From Saprospiraceae bacterium (GTDB lineage Bacteria > Bacteroidota > Bacteroidia > Chitinophagales > Saprospiraceae): a stretch of 54,650 nt of DNA. The notes beneath the pieces were generated by a model. That model made no database searches. It was not told where the DNA came from and saw only the letters and a program-made list of their open reading frames with translations. Made by a program: the position numbers and the translations under genes. This document shows, one piece after another, positions 34,181-44,058 of this stretch. The stretch is taken from NCBI GenBank assembly GCA_019694255.1, contig JAIBCI010000086.1, forward strand, positions 1 through 54,650. The letters are read 5' to 3'. Position 1 is the first letter of the stretch, and each line of letters opens with the position of its first letter.

Positions 34181-37100
34181 ATGCAAACAAAAAGTATTGC
34201 AAAAATTATTGATTTACTCATATCCAAAACCGTTTTAATAATGAAACAGAAGTTACAAATGCAGCTGGTCAGCTTAGAAAAAATGACCAGAAAACTAAAA
34301 AGCAGTCTGATTCTAGTTTTGCTGAGTGTGTTATTCGCTTCAGTTCAATCCTATGGTCAGAGCTGCCCTTTAGCTTGCGATGATGAGGTCAATGTTTCGC
34401 TCGATGCTAACTGTTCGGCAACAATCACACCGGATATGCTTCTTGAAGAAGTAGGAACTGGTTGTGCTTATACCGTGGTTGTATTTGGAACAAATGGACT
34501 GCCATTACCAAGCCCTGTTGTTAACGGGACACATATCGGCAAAAAGTTAGTCGTAGCCGTGTACCTGGGCAATAACTCTTGTTGGGGACATATTGTTGTT
34601 GAAGACAAGTTCAGGCCGGAATATACCTGTCCTCAACCGGACACCATATTCTGTACCAACAGAAATTACATTCCAAAACCAGGAAGTATCAGTGACAATT
34701 GTACTCCTGCCAACCAATTGGTTAAGCATGTACTCTATGACAGCATGGTAATGTATACCGATTGTATGCGACCAGAGAGAAATAATCTCATAGGTTACCG
34801 TAAAATCGCATGTTATTATACAGATATCAGCGGTAATCACTCTGACACATGCGCCCAGTACATCTATTTTAAGAAGTTTCTTGAAGCAGATATTACTTGG
34901 CCAAGGGATACAGTCTATACATGCAAGCAGTATAATGACAGCATTCCTCAACCGGAACAAAGCGGAGTGCCTACGGTCAACGGGGACCCTCTATTTCCAT
35001 CATGGGGTGTTTGTAAGGCTGCTGTGACATTTGAGGACCAAATCATTCCACAATGTCCAAAATCGTATAAAGTACTTAGAACATGGACCGTCATCGATTG
35101 GTGTATGCCTTCTGGCCAGAATGTGTACAAAAAGTATCAAGTGATCAAAGTAATAGATGACAGAGGACCAATAATGATCTGTTCACCGAGAATGGAAATA
35201 AGTACGGATGTTAGCTCATGCTCAGGCACGGCAATCATCGCACCGCCAACGATCATCGATGAGTGTTCTAAAGTCACATTTCAGGTAGGTTATAAAGTCT
35301 TATCACCAAACGGCTCAGCAACATATGAGGGCACCTCATCAGCCAATGTTACAAAATTAAGCAGCGGGCTGTACAGAATTACTGAATTGCCCTTAGGCTT
35401 GAGTTGGGTCGTTTTTAGAGGTACCGACGAGTGTGGCAATTTTACTGATTGTGCCACTGAAGTGCTCGTCGTTGATAAGGTTCCACCTATACCGGTTTGC
35501 GATCAGAAGACGATAGTATCATTAACGGTTGATGGCACAGCCAGAATAGATGCCTTTACTTTTGATGATGGTTCGCTGGATAATTGTGGAATTAATTCTT
35601 ATGAAGTAAAAAGAATGGATAATGGAGCGCCGTGCAAGACGCCGAATGGATCATTGTTTGGCCCATCTGTGTATTTCTGTTGTGCTGATATTGGCAAAAC
35701 CATTATGGTATCACTGAGGGTATGGGATAATTCCGGCAACAGCAATACTTGTATGGTGGAAGTCGCGGTACAGGACAAAATCCCTCCAGTAATTGTATGC
35801 CCTCCAAACATCACAGTAAGTTGTGAGTTTGCATATGCTGACCTCAATGCGTTTGGAAAAGTAGTAACCAATATTACTGACAGAAAAAAGATTGAAATTA
35901 ATGACGCACATAAAGTAATTAATGGGGAACCACTAGATGGATACGCTTACGACGGATGTGGCGTTACCGTAAATGAAATAATCAGAAATGAAACCAAATG
36001 TGGCGTAGGAAATATTTATAGAACTTTTACCGCCACGGACGGAAATGGTCTGACACAAAACTGTACACAGACAATAACAATTCAGGATTTTACACCTAAC
36101 AATATCAGTATCATTTGGCCACCGGATTATGTCAGTTCAACAAATTGCATGAAGAAACCGGATATTGACCCATCCGTGACGAAAGAGCCAGTAGTACTTG
36201 GCCAGGATAAGTGTACAAACATATATAAAAATTATGAAGACAAGGTTTATACCCTTGACCCGGATGCATGTGTTAAAATAATTCGGACCTGGACGATCAT
36301 TGATTGGTGTGTATATGATCCTAACGCAACAAACCCAAGAGGTTATTATACTTGGAAACAAGTATTGAAAATAACAAATACGCAGGCTCCTACATTCAAT
36401 ATTCCATGCTTTGACAGATTTGTAGATGTCTTTGGTCCCGGATGCGGAGGAAATGTGGACCTTGTAGGAAGAGCAACGGATGATTGTACTGATTCTGCAG
36501 ATTTGGTTTGGTACAGAACGGTAGATATTAACAATGATGGCACGATTGATACAGCGTTTTCAGGTCCTGGTCCCAATGCAACAAAATGGTATCCTGTTGG
36601 TACACACAAGGTCACCTTTAGTGTCAAAGATGCATGCGGCAATGAAAACAAGTGCACGTTCCTACTAACAGTAAGAGATGCCAAAAAACCAACTCCATAT
36701 TGTATCAGTAGCATCACCACCACGGTCATGCCAAGTAGTAAGAACATTGAGATATGGGCAAAGGATTTTAACCTGAACAGTGAGGATAATTGCACGCCAA
36801 AAGATAAACTTAGGTATTTCTTCTTCGTAAACAACACGTTTGTTCCAAGCATGGTGTTTGATTGCGGCAATATAGGAAAGAATACAATAAGAGTCTATGT
36901 TATGGATGAATTTGGCAACTATGATTATTGTGAGACAGTAATGGAAATTCAGGATCCGAATCAGGTATGTAAAGGAACAGGATTGACCATTCAAGGAAAG
37001 ATAAGTAATGCCAGAAACGAGACAATGGAGAATGTAAGTGTTTTTCTGGAGAGAACAAATCCAACAGGAAGCGCCATCTCATATACCAATAATTCAGGTA

Positions 37101-38215
37101 TCTATTCTTTCAACACAATTGTTGCTAATACCGATTACACAATTGGCGTAGAGAAAAACCATGACCCGCTTAATGGTGTAACCACGGCAGATATAGTAGC
37201 TATTCAACGGCATATACTGGGAAAGGCGATTTTAAATTCACCGTATAAGCTAATTGCTGCAGATGCCAACAACAGTTCAGGCATAACCTCTGCAGATATA
37301 TCAGAAGTCAGAAAATTATTGCTTGGCGTTGTTTCAGAATTTCCAAAGAACAAGTCATGGCGTTTTGTACCGAAGGCATTTACATTCAATGATCCAACAT
37401 CACCGTTCCCTTTTAACGAAAGAATTGTCTATAGTGCAATCAACAGGGATCAGATGAACAGCGACTTTGTTGGTGTAAAAATCGGAGATGTTACAGAGGA
37501 CTCAGATCCGAACTCTGCGAAAAGTATAAGCCAGGGAAGAACCAAAGGGTCCTTTAAAATGATCGCGGAAGAAGCGGTGGTGACCGCCGAAAACAAGCAG
37601 AAAATTGCAGTAAAAGCTGGATCAACCATAAATCTAAGTGGACTTCAGGTTGCACTCAGTGTTACGGAAGGTCAGATAAAAGGAATAGAAGGAGCCAAAC
37701 TTTTAATTGGAAATGATGAAGTTTCAGTAAAAAATGGTATTGCATCCGTCGTCTACGCGCCGACCGAGACAATCTTAGTTGAAGAAGGGGATGTATTGTT
37801 TTACGTGGAAATTGAGAAGGAGAACAGGACAAATCAACAGGGAACGTTGACGATTGCTGATTACCGACTCAGAGCTGAAGCCTATGATAATGATATCGAG
37901 GCAATTAAGATTGAACTGGAGGCAAGGACGAAGGAAGTGGTTCAGGATAAAAAGAAACCAACCTTGTTACAGAACAGTCCCAATCCTTTCAGTGAACAAA
38001 CAACGGTAGGCTTTTCAGTTCCGGTTAAAGAAAAAGTAAACCTGGAAGTGTTCGACATGAATGGACGTACAGTATATTCATTGTCAGGAACTTACGAGGC
38101 AGGAAGCCATGAAGTGGTCATTAAGCGAGGTAAACTCGGAAATGAAGGTATCTACATTCTTCGAATGAGTACAAAAGACTTCAGTGCAACGAAAAAGATG
38201 GTTTATATCAAATGA
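34181..38215 (+). CDS. Large T9SS type A surface protein with dockerin-like module
   Basis: A 1344-residue secreted protein. The signal peptide is best read from internal methionines (about residue 35, then LILVLLSVLFASVQSYGQS), so the true start may be Met21 or Met35. Residues ~60-930 are cysteine-rich HYR/Ig-like repeats (recurring VQDKIPPVIVCPPNI- and DNCG-type segments). A small beta domain at about 937-993 is followed by a dockerin-like pair of calcium loops: DPLNGVTTADIVAIQRHILG (about 995) and DANNSSGITSADISEVRKLLLG (about 1027). Another beta domain precedes the type A sorting signal at 1263-1344 (LLQNSPNPFSEQTTVGF to MVYIK). It is probably exported by T9SS and attached to the cell surface. 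The neighbour has cohesin-like domains. Confidence 0.85.
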   Translation: MQTKSIAKIIDLLISKTVLIMKQKLQMQLVSLEKMTRKLKSSLILVLLSVLFASVQSYGQSCPLACDDEVNVSLDANCSATITPDMLLEEVGTGCAYTVVVFGTNGLPLPSPVVNGTHIGKKLVVAVYLGNNSCWGHIVVEDKFRPEYTCPQPDTIFCTNRNYIPKPGSISDNCTPANQLVKHVLYDSMVMYTDCMRPERNNLIGYRKIACYYTDISGNHSDTCAQYIYFKKFLEADITWPRDTVYTCKQYNDSIPQPEQSGVPTVNGDPLFPSWGVCKAAVTFEDQIIPQCPKSYKVLRTWTVIDWCMPSGQNVYKKYQVIKVIDDRGPIMICSPRMEISTDVSSCSGTAIIAPPTIIDECSKVTFQVGYKVLSPNGSATYEGTSSANVTKLSSGLYRITELPLGLSWVVFRGTDECGNFTDCATEVLVVDKVPPIPVCDQKTIVSLTVDGTARIDAFTFDDGSLDNCGINSYEVKRMDNGAPCKTPNGSLFGPSVYFCCADIGKTIMVSLRVWDNSGNSNTCMVEVAVQDKIPPVIVCPPNITVSCEFAYADLNAFGKVVTNITDRKKIEINDAHKVINGEPLDGYAYDGCGVTVNEIIRNETKCGVGNIYRTFTATDGNGLTQNCTQTITIQDFTPNNISIIWPPDYVSSTNCMKKPDIDPSVTKEPVVLGQDKCTNIYKNYEDKVYTLDPDACVKIIRTWTIIDWCVYDPNATNPRGYYTWKQVLKITNTQAPTFNIPCFDRFVDVFGPGCGGNVDLVGRATDDCTDSADLVWYRTVDINNDGTIDTAFSGPGPNATKWYPVGTHKVTFSVKDACGNENKCTFLLTVRDAKKPTPYCISSITTTVMPSSKNIEIWAKDFNLNSEDNCTPKDKLRYFFFVNNTFVPSMVFDCGNIGKNTIRVYVMDEFGNYDYCETVMEIQDPNQVCKGTGLTIQGKISNARNETMENVSVFLERTNPTGSAISYTNNSGIYSFNTIVANTDYTIGVEKNHDPLNGVTTADIVAIQRHILGKAILNSPYKLIAADANNSSGITSADISEVRKLLLGVVSEFPKNKSWRFVPKAFTFNDPTSPFPFNERIVYSAINRDQMNSDFVGVKIGDVTEDSDPNSAKSISQGRTKGSFKMIAEEAVVTAENKQKIAVKAGSTINLSGLQVALSVTEGQIKGIEGAKLLIGNDEVSVKNGIASVVYAPTETILVEEGDVLFYVEIEKENRTNQQGTLTIADYRLRAEAYDNDIEAIKIELEARTKEVVQDKKKPTLLQNSPNPFSEQTTVGFSVPVKEKVNLEVFDMNGRTVYSLSGTYEAGSHEVVIKRGKLGNEGIYILRMSTKDFSATKKMVYIK

Positions 38216-38242
38216 CAAGGATAGAGTAAATGCAGTGTAATA

Positions 38243-38277
38243 AACCTGGCTGTGGGCATCCTGCAGTCAGGTTTTTT
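38243..38277 (+). terminator. Rho-independent terminator after the dockerin-bearing gene
   Basis: A 10-pair stem (AACCTGGCTG with CAGTCAGGTT, one G-T pair), an 11-base loop and a run of six T. It ends transcription 28 bases after the type A protein gene, so the next gene needs its own promoter. Confidence 0.8.
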
Positions 38278-38361
38278 GGTTATTACTTCTGCAAGGCTCT
38301 TAAACACAGACTTAGATATTAAAAAAAAACATCATATAGTTAAGAATAATTCATTTTATAC

Positions 38362-38369
38362 TACCTTTG
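38362..38369 (+). promoter_or_regulatory. -7 promoter element (TACCTTTG) of the cohesin-like gene
   Basis: An exact TAnnTTTG match 40 bases before the ATG at 38410 and downstream of the terminator. It supports separate transcription of the type B protein and PorP/SprF genes. Confidence 0.6.
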
Positions 38370-38409
38370 TTTGGGTTTTAAAAAGATATATTCCCTAAAA
38401 CAGTTAAAC

Positions 38410-41400
38410 ATGAAAATATATAGTCTACTCCTATGCGCCTTATTTTTTAGCGCACATGCATTTAGCCAGATTGTATTAAAGCTGAGTTCGGTTACAGCAA
38501 ACAAATCAGACAATGTTTCTGTCGAACTGCGGGTGGATAATTTCACAAAAATACAAAGTACAGCATACGCCATTCGTTATGACACAACCTTGTTGGAATA
38601 TCAGAGTATTACAGACTTTGCTCAGGGATATGCCGACATTTCAATAGTAGATCCTATTTCAAGCGGTAAAAAAGGTCTGATCAATACGATTTGGAACAAT
38701 GCCAATGGAGAAACCAACACCTACCCCAACAACTCGATGTTGTTTAAAATGAATTTCAAGCTCATTGGAAATCCGTGTGATTCCGGATTTACCAAGATTG
38801 TAAAGGGCTTGATTGATATTGAATTTATTAATGAGAATGGAGATAAAGCGCCGTACACCCTAATTGATGGCAAAGTAAAAGTTAATGGACCAAATTGTCA
38901 GAGTGGAGGTGGCGGCGGAACAGACTCAAGTTTCACTTTTATTGCGAGTCAGATTGAAGTTCCCAAGGGTACCAATGGTTGTATCAAAGTTACAGCCAAG
39001 AACTTTAAATTGATCAATTCATTTCAAGGTAATCTCAAATGGGATAAAGCAATTGCCAGATATACCGGGATTACTTCAACCAAAATTAACGGAATACTCG
39101 TAGATATAAGTTCGGACTCAACTTTCGTAAGGTTTTTATGGGATGACCCACAGGGAAAAGGTGTCACACTTGCGGACAATTCAGTACTATTTGAAGCCTG
39201 CTTTGATGCGGTCGGTGCGGTTAATTCAACTACAGCCATGAGCTTTGTAGATGTGCCTCTCAACAACATTGAAGTCTATGGTGGAGGCGTAAACTCTGAT
39301 GTGGTCCCACATAAAATTACCAACGGTTCATATAAGGTAATTGGGTCCGCTACAACGGTGAATCTGTACATGAGAGACACATCTGGTACACTCAATAATG
39401 AGGTTTGTGTGCCAATCTACGTTAGCAATTTTAAATGTGTGGAGACCATACAGTTTGCTGTAAAGTTTAGTGATAATGTCAAATTAAAATTCAACAGATT
39501 TTCCAATATCGCCCTCCCTGGTTTTAATCCTGCGAGCAACGCTCAGGTCTCCAACGATAGTATTAGGGTTACATGGGACAATAACGGCGGAGCCAAACTG
39601 GATCTTAATGATGGATCAGTATTAATGAACCTGTGCTTTCAACTCAATGGTCCATGTGATATGACAGTACCGCTTAAATTTATTGATCTTTCTAACAATG
39701 GTCCAATAGATGTATCAGGATGCAATGACCCTTATATAGTAAAGACCACGAACGCCAATCTCACGATTTCCTGTGCGTTGCAACCAGTGCAGATTGTCTA
39801 TACCTCCGGCGTTGGTAGTTCAGTAAGCTGTCCAGGGTCCTGTGACGGAACTATTACTACAAGTGTTACAGGAGGGTCAGGTAATTTTACCTATTTATGG
39901 CTGGACTCAAATAATCAACCAATTGTACCGAACATTACAACCAAGGACGCAACCGGATTATGTCCTGGCAGGTATAAACTACAAGTAACTGATGTTGGAT
40001 CCGGCAATATGGTTACCAGGGGCACTTCTGTAGAAATTAAAGACGCAAGCCCAATAATTGTTACAGGTACGGTAACGCACGTTACAAGCGCGGGTAATGA
40101 TGGTATGATAGACGTTTCAGTAAGTGGCGGAACTCCTGGATTTACATATAAATGGAAGAGGCTGCCAAACTCTAATCAGCCTGAAACAACAAATAAAATT
40201 TCAAATAAACCTTGCGGCAATTATGAAGTAACCGTTACAGACAGTAAGAATTGCGTCGTGAAAGATACGTTCAGGATTGAGTGTTATACGCAACCACCGA
40301 CTTGTACAATGAGCGTTGTCGATTCGATCAAATGTAACGGAGATTGTACAGGAAGCCTGAAAGTTGACGTTAACTTTGGAGCAATTCCTTTTAAATATAA
40401 ATGGAGCACTAGTGAAACCACTATAACAATTAAAAATCTATGTGCAGGTACATACACAGTTACAGTGAGTGACGCCAAAGATTCTACATGTACCGCAAGC
40501 TATACCTTTAATCAGCCAGAGAAAATAGGAATTGTGGTATCGGATTCGACCTGTGCCCAACAAAACACATCTACGGGTGCAAACAATATTAACGTAACCG
40601 GTGGTACCAAGCCTTATCAATATGAATGGAGACAGGGATCCGCATCTGGAAGTATCGTATCAACCACCGAGGATCTGGCCAATGTTGCTGCAGGACAATA
40701 TTATTTGAAAGTCACGGATAAAAATGGGTGCACAAATACTTATTTGGCAACGATTACCACTTGTCCTGTTACCGGCAAAGACCCTACTGTGGTTTTGAAT
40801 GTCGATCCTAAGAACGGAGCAGGAACAACCTGTAAAGGAACGTGTGACGGAAAAATTACGGCTGTGGTGTCTGACGGAAAACAACCATTTACCTACAAAT
40901 GGTCTCATAATGGCAATCTTAACAGCAACATCGCAGATAACCTCTGTGCCGGCACCTACACTGTTACTGTTACGGATGCGAACCAGAAGACTGCAAAAGC
41001 CACAACCACTGTAACAGAGCCATCGGGATTGGTCATCAATTTTAGAAAAATCGGATGCGCCAGTAATAATCTTGCAAAGGATGGTCAATATGAAGCAGTA
41101 ATCAGTGGGGGAACCAAGCCGTACACTTATCAGTGGTGCAATAATGAGACCGGTAATGTCGCCAGCGCGCTGGAAGCAGGAACCTGTTCAATAACGGTCA
41201 CTGATGCGAATGGATGTTCACAAAAAGAAACATTTACTGTTTGTAACCAGGAAGCGCCGAAAGGAGATTGTTTTAAAGGAAGACTTGCCATATCACCAAA
41301 TGGAGATGGATTAAATGATAATCTGGAAATCAGCTGTATTCTTGACTACGAAAATTCACTGCATATATATGACCGCTGGGGAAACCTGGTTTGGTCAGCG

Positions 41401-41541
41401 ATTGACTATACCAATCAGTTTGTAGGAATTGATAAGGACGGCAACAGGCTCAATGAAGGAACCTATATGTATGTACTGGTAATAAAACAAGCTGGAAAGA
41501 ATGATGAAGTTTATAAAGGTACCGTTACAATTGTCAGATAA
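38410..41541 (+). CDS. T9SS type B surface protein: three cohesin-like domains and six SprB-like repeats
   Basis: A 1043-residue secreted protein. The ATG at 38410 (not the open TTG at 38371) starts a clean signal peptide MKIYSLLLCALFFSAHAFSQ. Three cohesin-like beta domains follow at about 20-160, 173-312 and 315-455, each with a V-x-V-x-V-x-N-F strand, a Y/W-D motif and an NSVLF or GSVLM motif. Residues ~459-950 hold six SprB-type repeats (patterns C-x-G-x-C-x-G, GG-x-x-P-Y-x-Y-x-W, AGTYTVTVTD). The C-terminus (SPNGDGLND, YDRWGNLVW, LNEGTYMYVLVIK, KGTVTIVR) is the CHU_C gliding-associated type B sorting domain. The stop overlaps the PorP/SprF start, the usual partner order. Confidence 0.87.
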   Translation: MKIYSLLLCALFFSAHAFSQIVLKLSSVTANKSDNVSVELRVDNFTKIQSTAYAIRYDTTLLEYQSITDFAQGYADISIVDPISSGKKGLINTIWNNANGETNTYPNNSMLFKMNFKLIGNPCDSGFTKIVKGLIDIEFINENGDKAPYTLIDGKVKVNGPNCQSGGGGGTDSSFTFIASQIEVPKGTNGCIKVTAKNFKLINSFQGNLKWDKAIARYTGITSTKINGILVDISSDSTFVRFLWDDPQGKGVTLADNSVLFEACFDAVGAVNSTTAMSFVDVPLNNIEVYGGGVNSDVVPHKITNGSYKVIGSATTVNLYMRDTSGTLNNEVCVPIYVSNFKCVETIQFAVKFSDNVKLKFNRFSNIALPGFNPASNAQVSNDSIRVTWDNNGGAKLDLNDGSVLMNLCFQLNGPCDMTVPLKFIDLSNNGPIDVSGCNDPYIVKTTNANLTISCALQPVQIVYTSGVGSSVSCPGSCDGTITTSVTGGSGNFTYLWLDSNNQPIVPNITTKDATGLCPGRYKLQVTDVGSGNMVTRGTSVEIKDASPIIVTGTVTHVTSAGNDGMIDVSVSGGTPGFTYKWKRLPNSNQPETTNKISNKPCGNYEVTVTDSKNCVVKDTFRIECYTQPPTCTMSVVDSIKCNGDCTGSLKVDVNFGAIPFKYKWSTSETTITIKNLCAGTYTVTVSDAKDSTCTASYTFNQPEKIGIVVSDSTCAQQNTSTGANNINVTGGTKPYQYEWRQGSASGSIVSTTEDLANVAAGQYYLKVTDKNGCTNTYLATITTCPVTGKDPTVVLNVDPKNGAGTTCKGTCDGKITAVVSDGKQPFTYKWSHNGNLNSNIADNLCAGTYTVTVTDANQKTAKATTTVTEPSGLVINFRKIGCASNNLAKDGQYEAVISGGTKPYTYQWCNNETGNVASALEAGTCSITVTDANGCSQKETFTVCNQEAPKGDCFKGRLAISPNGDGLNDNLEISCILDYENSLHIYDRWGNLVWSAIDYTNQFVGIDKDGNRLNEGTYMYVLVIKQAGKNDEVYKGTVTIVR

Positions 41542-42557
41542 TGATCAACAGAAATATTAAAGCCTACGCGATGAAAAAATTAATTTATATCTTCAGAAAT
41601 ATAGGAGTACTTGTCTTTTTTGGTTCAGTGCTTCATGCACAGGATTATGCTACAAGCCTCAAAACGCCTGCAGTGTATACACAGTATCATATAAATCCAA
41701 TTCTAATTAACCCTGCATATACTGGATTTGAAGGTCAAAGCCAAATACTGTTTAACTTTAGAAACCATTGGGCCGGATTCGATGGATCACCGAAAGGTTT
41801 AACATTGGGCATCAACGGATCGCCGGTCAATAACATGGGGCTCGGTGGTATAATATATTCCGAAAAGTTTGGAGTTGCAAATAGGTTTTCTGGCCAATTA
41901 AACTATGCCTATAACTTCAAAACTGGCCCGGACACCAAAATGTCACTTGGCCTTTCGGGTTCTTACATACGTTATTCTTTGGATAATTCAGCATTCACAG
42001 ATCCCAACCACAATCAGGGAGATCCTGTCATTAATAAAGCGATTGACGGCGAAAACTATTTTGCTGCTGATTTGGGATACTGGGCAGAGTTTGCCAATAA
42101 GTATAGACTTGGAATTACACTACCACATGTGGTACTTGCCAATCTTGGCAATACAGCTTCGGATTCAACTAAGCCATTTAATCTGATTGCATTTTTAGGA
42201 GCAAGATGGAATGTTCCTTCTTATAGACTCGTGCTAGAACCTTCAGTATGTGTTAGAAAAATCAGTGATGTTCCTTTTGGTACTGATCTGAATGTATTGG
42301 CCAAACTTCTTGAAGACAGGCTTTTTTTAGGATTTACATATAGTTTTGGTCCTTCTGATAATAGAACATCATTCTTAGGTGGCGTTAGAGTAAATCAGTT
42401 CAAATTTATATACTCTTATGACCAGACGTATCAGACCTTTCAGACATTCAGTAGAGGCTCACATGAGTTAACGTTATCGTTTGATCTTGGCCGGTCTTCT
42501 AAAAAAATGGAAGATACCAAGAATATGATGGAGGAAAAGTCAATGGATCAAAAGTAA
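41541..42557 (+). CDS. PorP/SprF-family T9SS outer-membrane protein
   Basis: A 338-residue outer-membrane beta-barrel of the PorP/SprF family. Family motifs are YTQYHINPILINPAYTGF, FRNHWAGFDGSPKGLTLGI and GLGGIIYSEKFG. The ATG at 41541 overlaps the upstream stop (TAATG), favouring coupled translation. A second ATG at 41571 begins the signal peptide MKKLIYIFRNIGVLVFFGS and may be the true start. SprF-like proteins are needed for secretion or surface anchoring of a co-encoded type B cargo, here the cohesin/SprB-repeat protein. Confidence 0.92.
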   Translation: MINRNIKAYAMKKLIYIFRNIGVLVFFGSVLHAQDYATSLKTPAVYTQYHINPILINPAYTGFEGQSQILFNFRNHWAGFDGSPKGLTLGINGSPVNNMGLGGIIYSEKFGVANRFSGQLNYAYNFKTGPDTKMSLGLSGSYIRYSLDNSAFTDPNHNQGDPVINKAIDGENYFAADLGYWAEFANKYRLGITLPHVVLANLGNTASDSTKPFNLIAFLGARWNVPSYRLVLEPSVCVRKISDVPFGTDLNVLAKLLEDRLFLGFTYSFGPSDNRTSFLGGVRVNQFKFIYSYDQTYQTFQTFSRGSHELTLSFDLGRSSKKMEDTKNMMEEKSMDQK

Positions 42558-42560
42558 ATT

Positions 42561-42983
42561 TTAGTGTTCATTGGGTTCCGTCCAGTGAAACCGAATAACC
42601 TCTTCAAGATCAGGGTGGAGAGAGCGTAAGACAGGACAGGTTTTCGCTGCGTTTTCGAGAATGGTTCTTTCCTTTGAGGTGTAGGACCGCTCAGGCATAA
42701 AAACATCTACTTCTATTGTGCCAATACGGCGAGGAGCATCTTTCATTTTCTTAACTACATCAGCATAGGTCCCGGTAATATTGATCTTGTGCGTATTTGC
42801 GGCAATACCCATCACGGTCAGCATACAAGAAGCTAAAGAAGTTGAAGCAAGATCAGTTGGAGAAAATGCACTTCCTTTTCCATTGTTATCTGGCGGAGCG
42901 TCAGTAATAATCTGCTGCCCTGAACGAATATGGGTTGCTCTGGTTTGTAAATCACCTAAATACTCAACTTTAGCTGTTTTCAT
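42561..42983 (-). CDS. OsmC-family peroxide-reducing protein
   Basis: A 140-residue OsmC/Ohr-fold protein of the YhfA-like branch. Two conserved cysteines are present: one in [11 protein letters not shown] after the FSPTDL motif, the other in [13 protein letters not shown]. In this family they form the peroxidatic/resolving pair that detoxifies organic hydroperoxides. The start overlaps the phoH stop by 4 bases (ATGA), so the two are co-transcribed. It ends 3 bases from the convergent PorP/SprF gene. Confidence 0.88.
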   Translation of the reverse strand: MKTAKVEYLGDLQTRATHIRSGQQIITDAPPDNNGKGSAFSPTDLASTSLASCMLTVMGIAANTHKINITGTYADVVKKMKDAPRRIGTIEVDVFMPERSYTSKERTILENAAKTCPVLRSLHPDLEEVIRFHWTEPNEH

Positions 42984-43963
42984 TCTTCTTCAGTTTTTTC
43001 ACGGGTGATTTCGGGTTTATCTTCATAGGCCTTAAGAATTTCCTTGACCAGGCGGTGACGAACAACATCGTCCCTGGTCAATTCGATCGTCGTAATACCA
43101 TGAATTTTATTGAGAAGTCTGGAAGCATGCTTTAGTCCGCTTTTCTGATGATAAGGAAGATCTACCTGACTCAAATCACCGGTAATAATGCACTTTGCGC
43201 TAGGACCTAAACGGGTAAGAAACATTTTCATCTGCAGGCTTGTAGAATTCTGGGCTTCATCCAGAATAATAAAAGCGTTATCAAGGGTTCGTCCTCTCAT
43301 AAAGGCCAGCGGTGCTATCTCTATAACCCTGTTTTCAATCAATTGAGTGAGGCGTTCGGCGGGGATCATATCATCAAGTGCATCATAAAGAGGCCTGAGA
43401 TAAGGATCTATCTTTTCCTTAAGATCTCCTGGAAGAAAACCAAGGCTTTCACCGGCTTCGACGGCGGGACGCGTTAATATAATTTTCTTAATAGTTTTAT
43501 TTTTCAAAGCCCTTACTGCCAGCGCAACCGCGGTATAGGTTTTGCCAGTTCCTGCCGGCCCTATGGCAAAGACCACATCATTATTTTCAACAGCGTTAAC
43601 AAGAAGCAATTGATTTTTTGTTTTGGCGTAGATAACCTTTCCATCACGCCCGTGCACTAAAACAGGCCTAGATTCATTACCAGGTATTTGGATCTGGTAT
43701 GGGCTTTCGCCGTGTAAAAGATCTTCAACTGCTTGTAGCGGCAATTCTTTTTTCTCACGAAGAACGCGCACCATCAGCTCTATTTTGGCCTTTACTTCCT
43801 GCGCAGATTTTTTTAAACCAGTAATCCTTATTTGTGAGCCCCGTGAAGCAATAGTAGTCTCAGGGTAAGCCTTTCGCAAAAGATTAAGTTTCGTATTGTT
43901 TTCACCGTACAAGGCAACGTGGTCAACATTATCAATGTTGAGAATAATTTCACTTAATGACAA
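42980..43963 (-). CDS. PhoH-family ATPase
   Basis: A 327-residue P-loop protein. Walker A is GPAGTGKT, Walker [10 protein letters not shown]. The [20 protein letters not shown] segment and the N-terminal KH-like region ([18 protein letters not shown]) match bacterial PhoH/PhoL, linked to RNA and ribosome-associated processes. The start codon appears to be TTG; no in-frame ATG is near and the family N-terminus fits this start. It is divergent from the next plus-strand gene and overlaps osmC downstream. Confidence 0.9.
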   Translation of the reverse strand: MSLSEIILNIDNVDHVALYGENNTKLNLLRKAYPETTIASRGSQIRITGLKKSAQEVKAKIELMVRVLREKKELPLQAVEDLLHGESPYQIQIPGNESRPVLVHGRDGKVIYAKTKNQLLLVNAVENNDVVFAIGPAGTGKTYTAVALAVRALKNKTIKKIILTRPAVEAGESLGFLPGDLKEKIDPYLRPLYDALDDMIPAERLTQLIENRVIEIAPLAFMRGRTLDNAFIILDEAQNSTSLQMKMFLTRLGPSAKCIITGDLSQVDLPYHQKSGLKHASRLLNKIHGITTIELTRDDVVRHRLVKEILKAYEDKPEITREKTEEE

Positions 43964-44058
43964 AAGCTATTTTTTTATTATTAGGAACAATACAACAAAA
44001 TTCTGCAACAAAATTAGTAGAATTGCCCGAGATTTATCAGCTGTTTAACAATAATGTA

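Noticed and set aside
38932-41260. DNA tandem repeats or CRISPR-like array in the type B surface protein gene
   Set aside because: The repeats are protein domains (cohesin-like and SprB-like) that have diverged at the DNA level; there are no identical spaced repeats.
43957-44058. N-terminal extension of the SAM-family protein from the ATG at 43957
   Set aside because: It overlaps the divergent phoH start and adds residues not seen at the family N-terminus. The ATG at 44059 directly precedes the SDFGT core.
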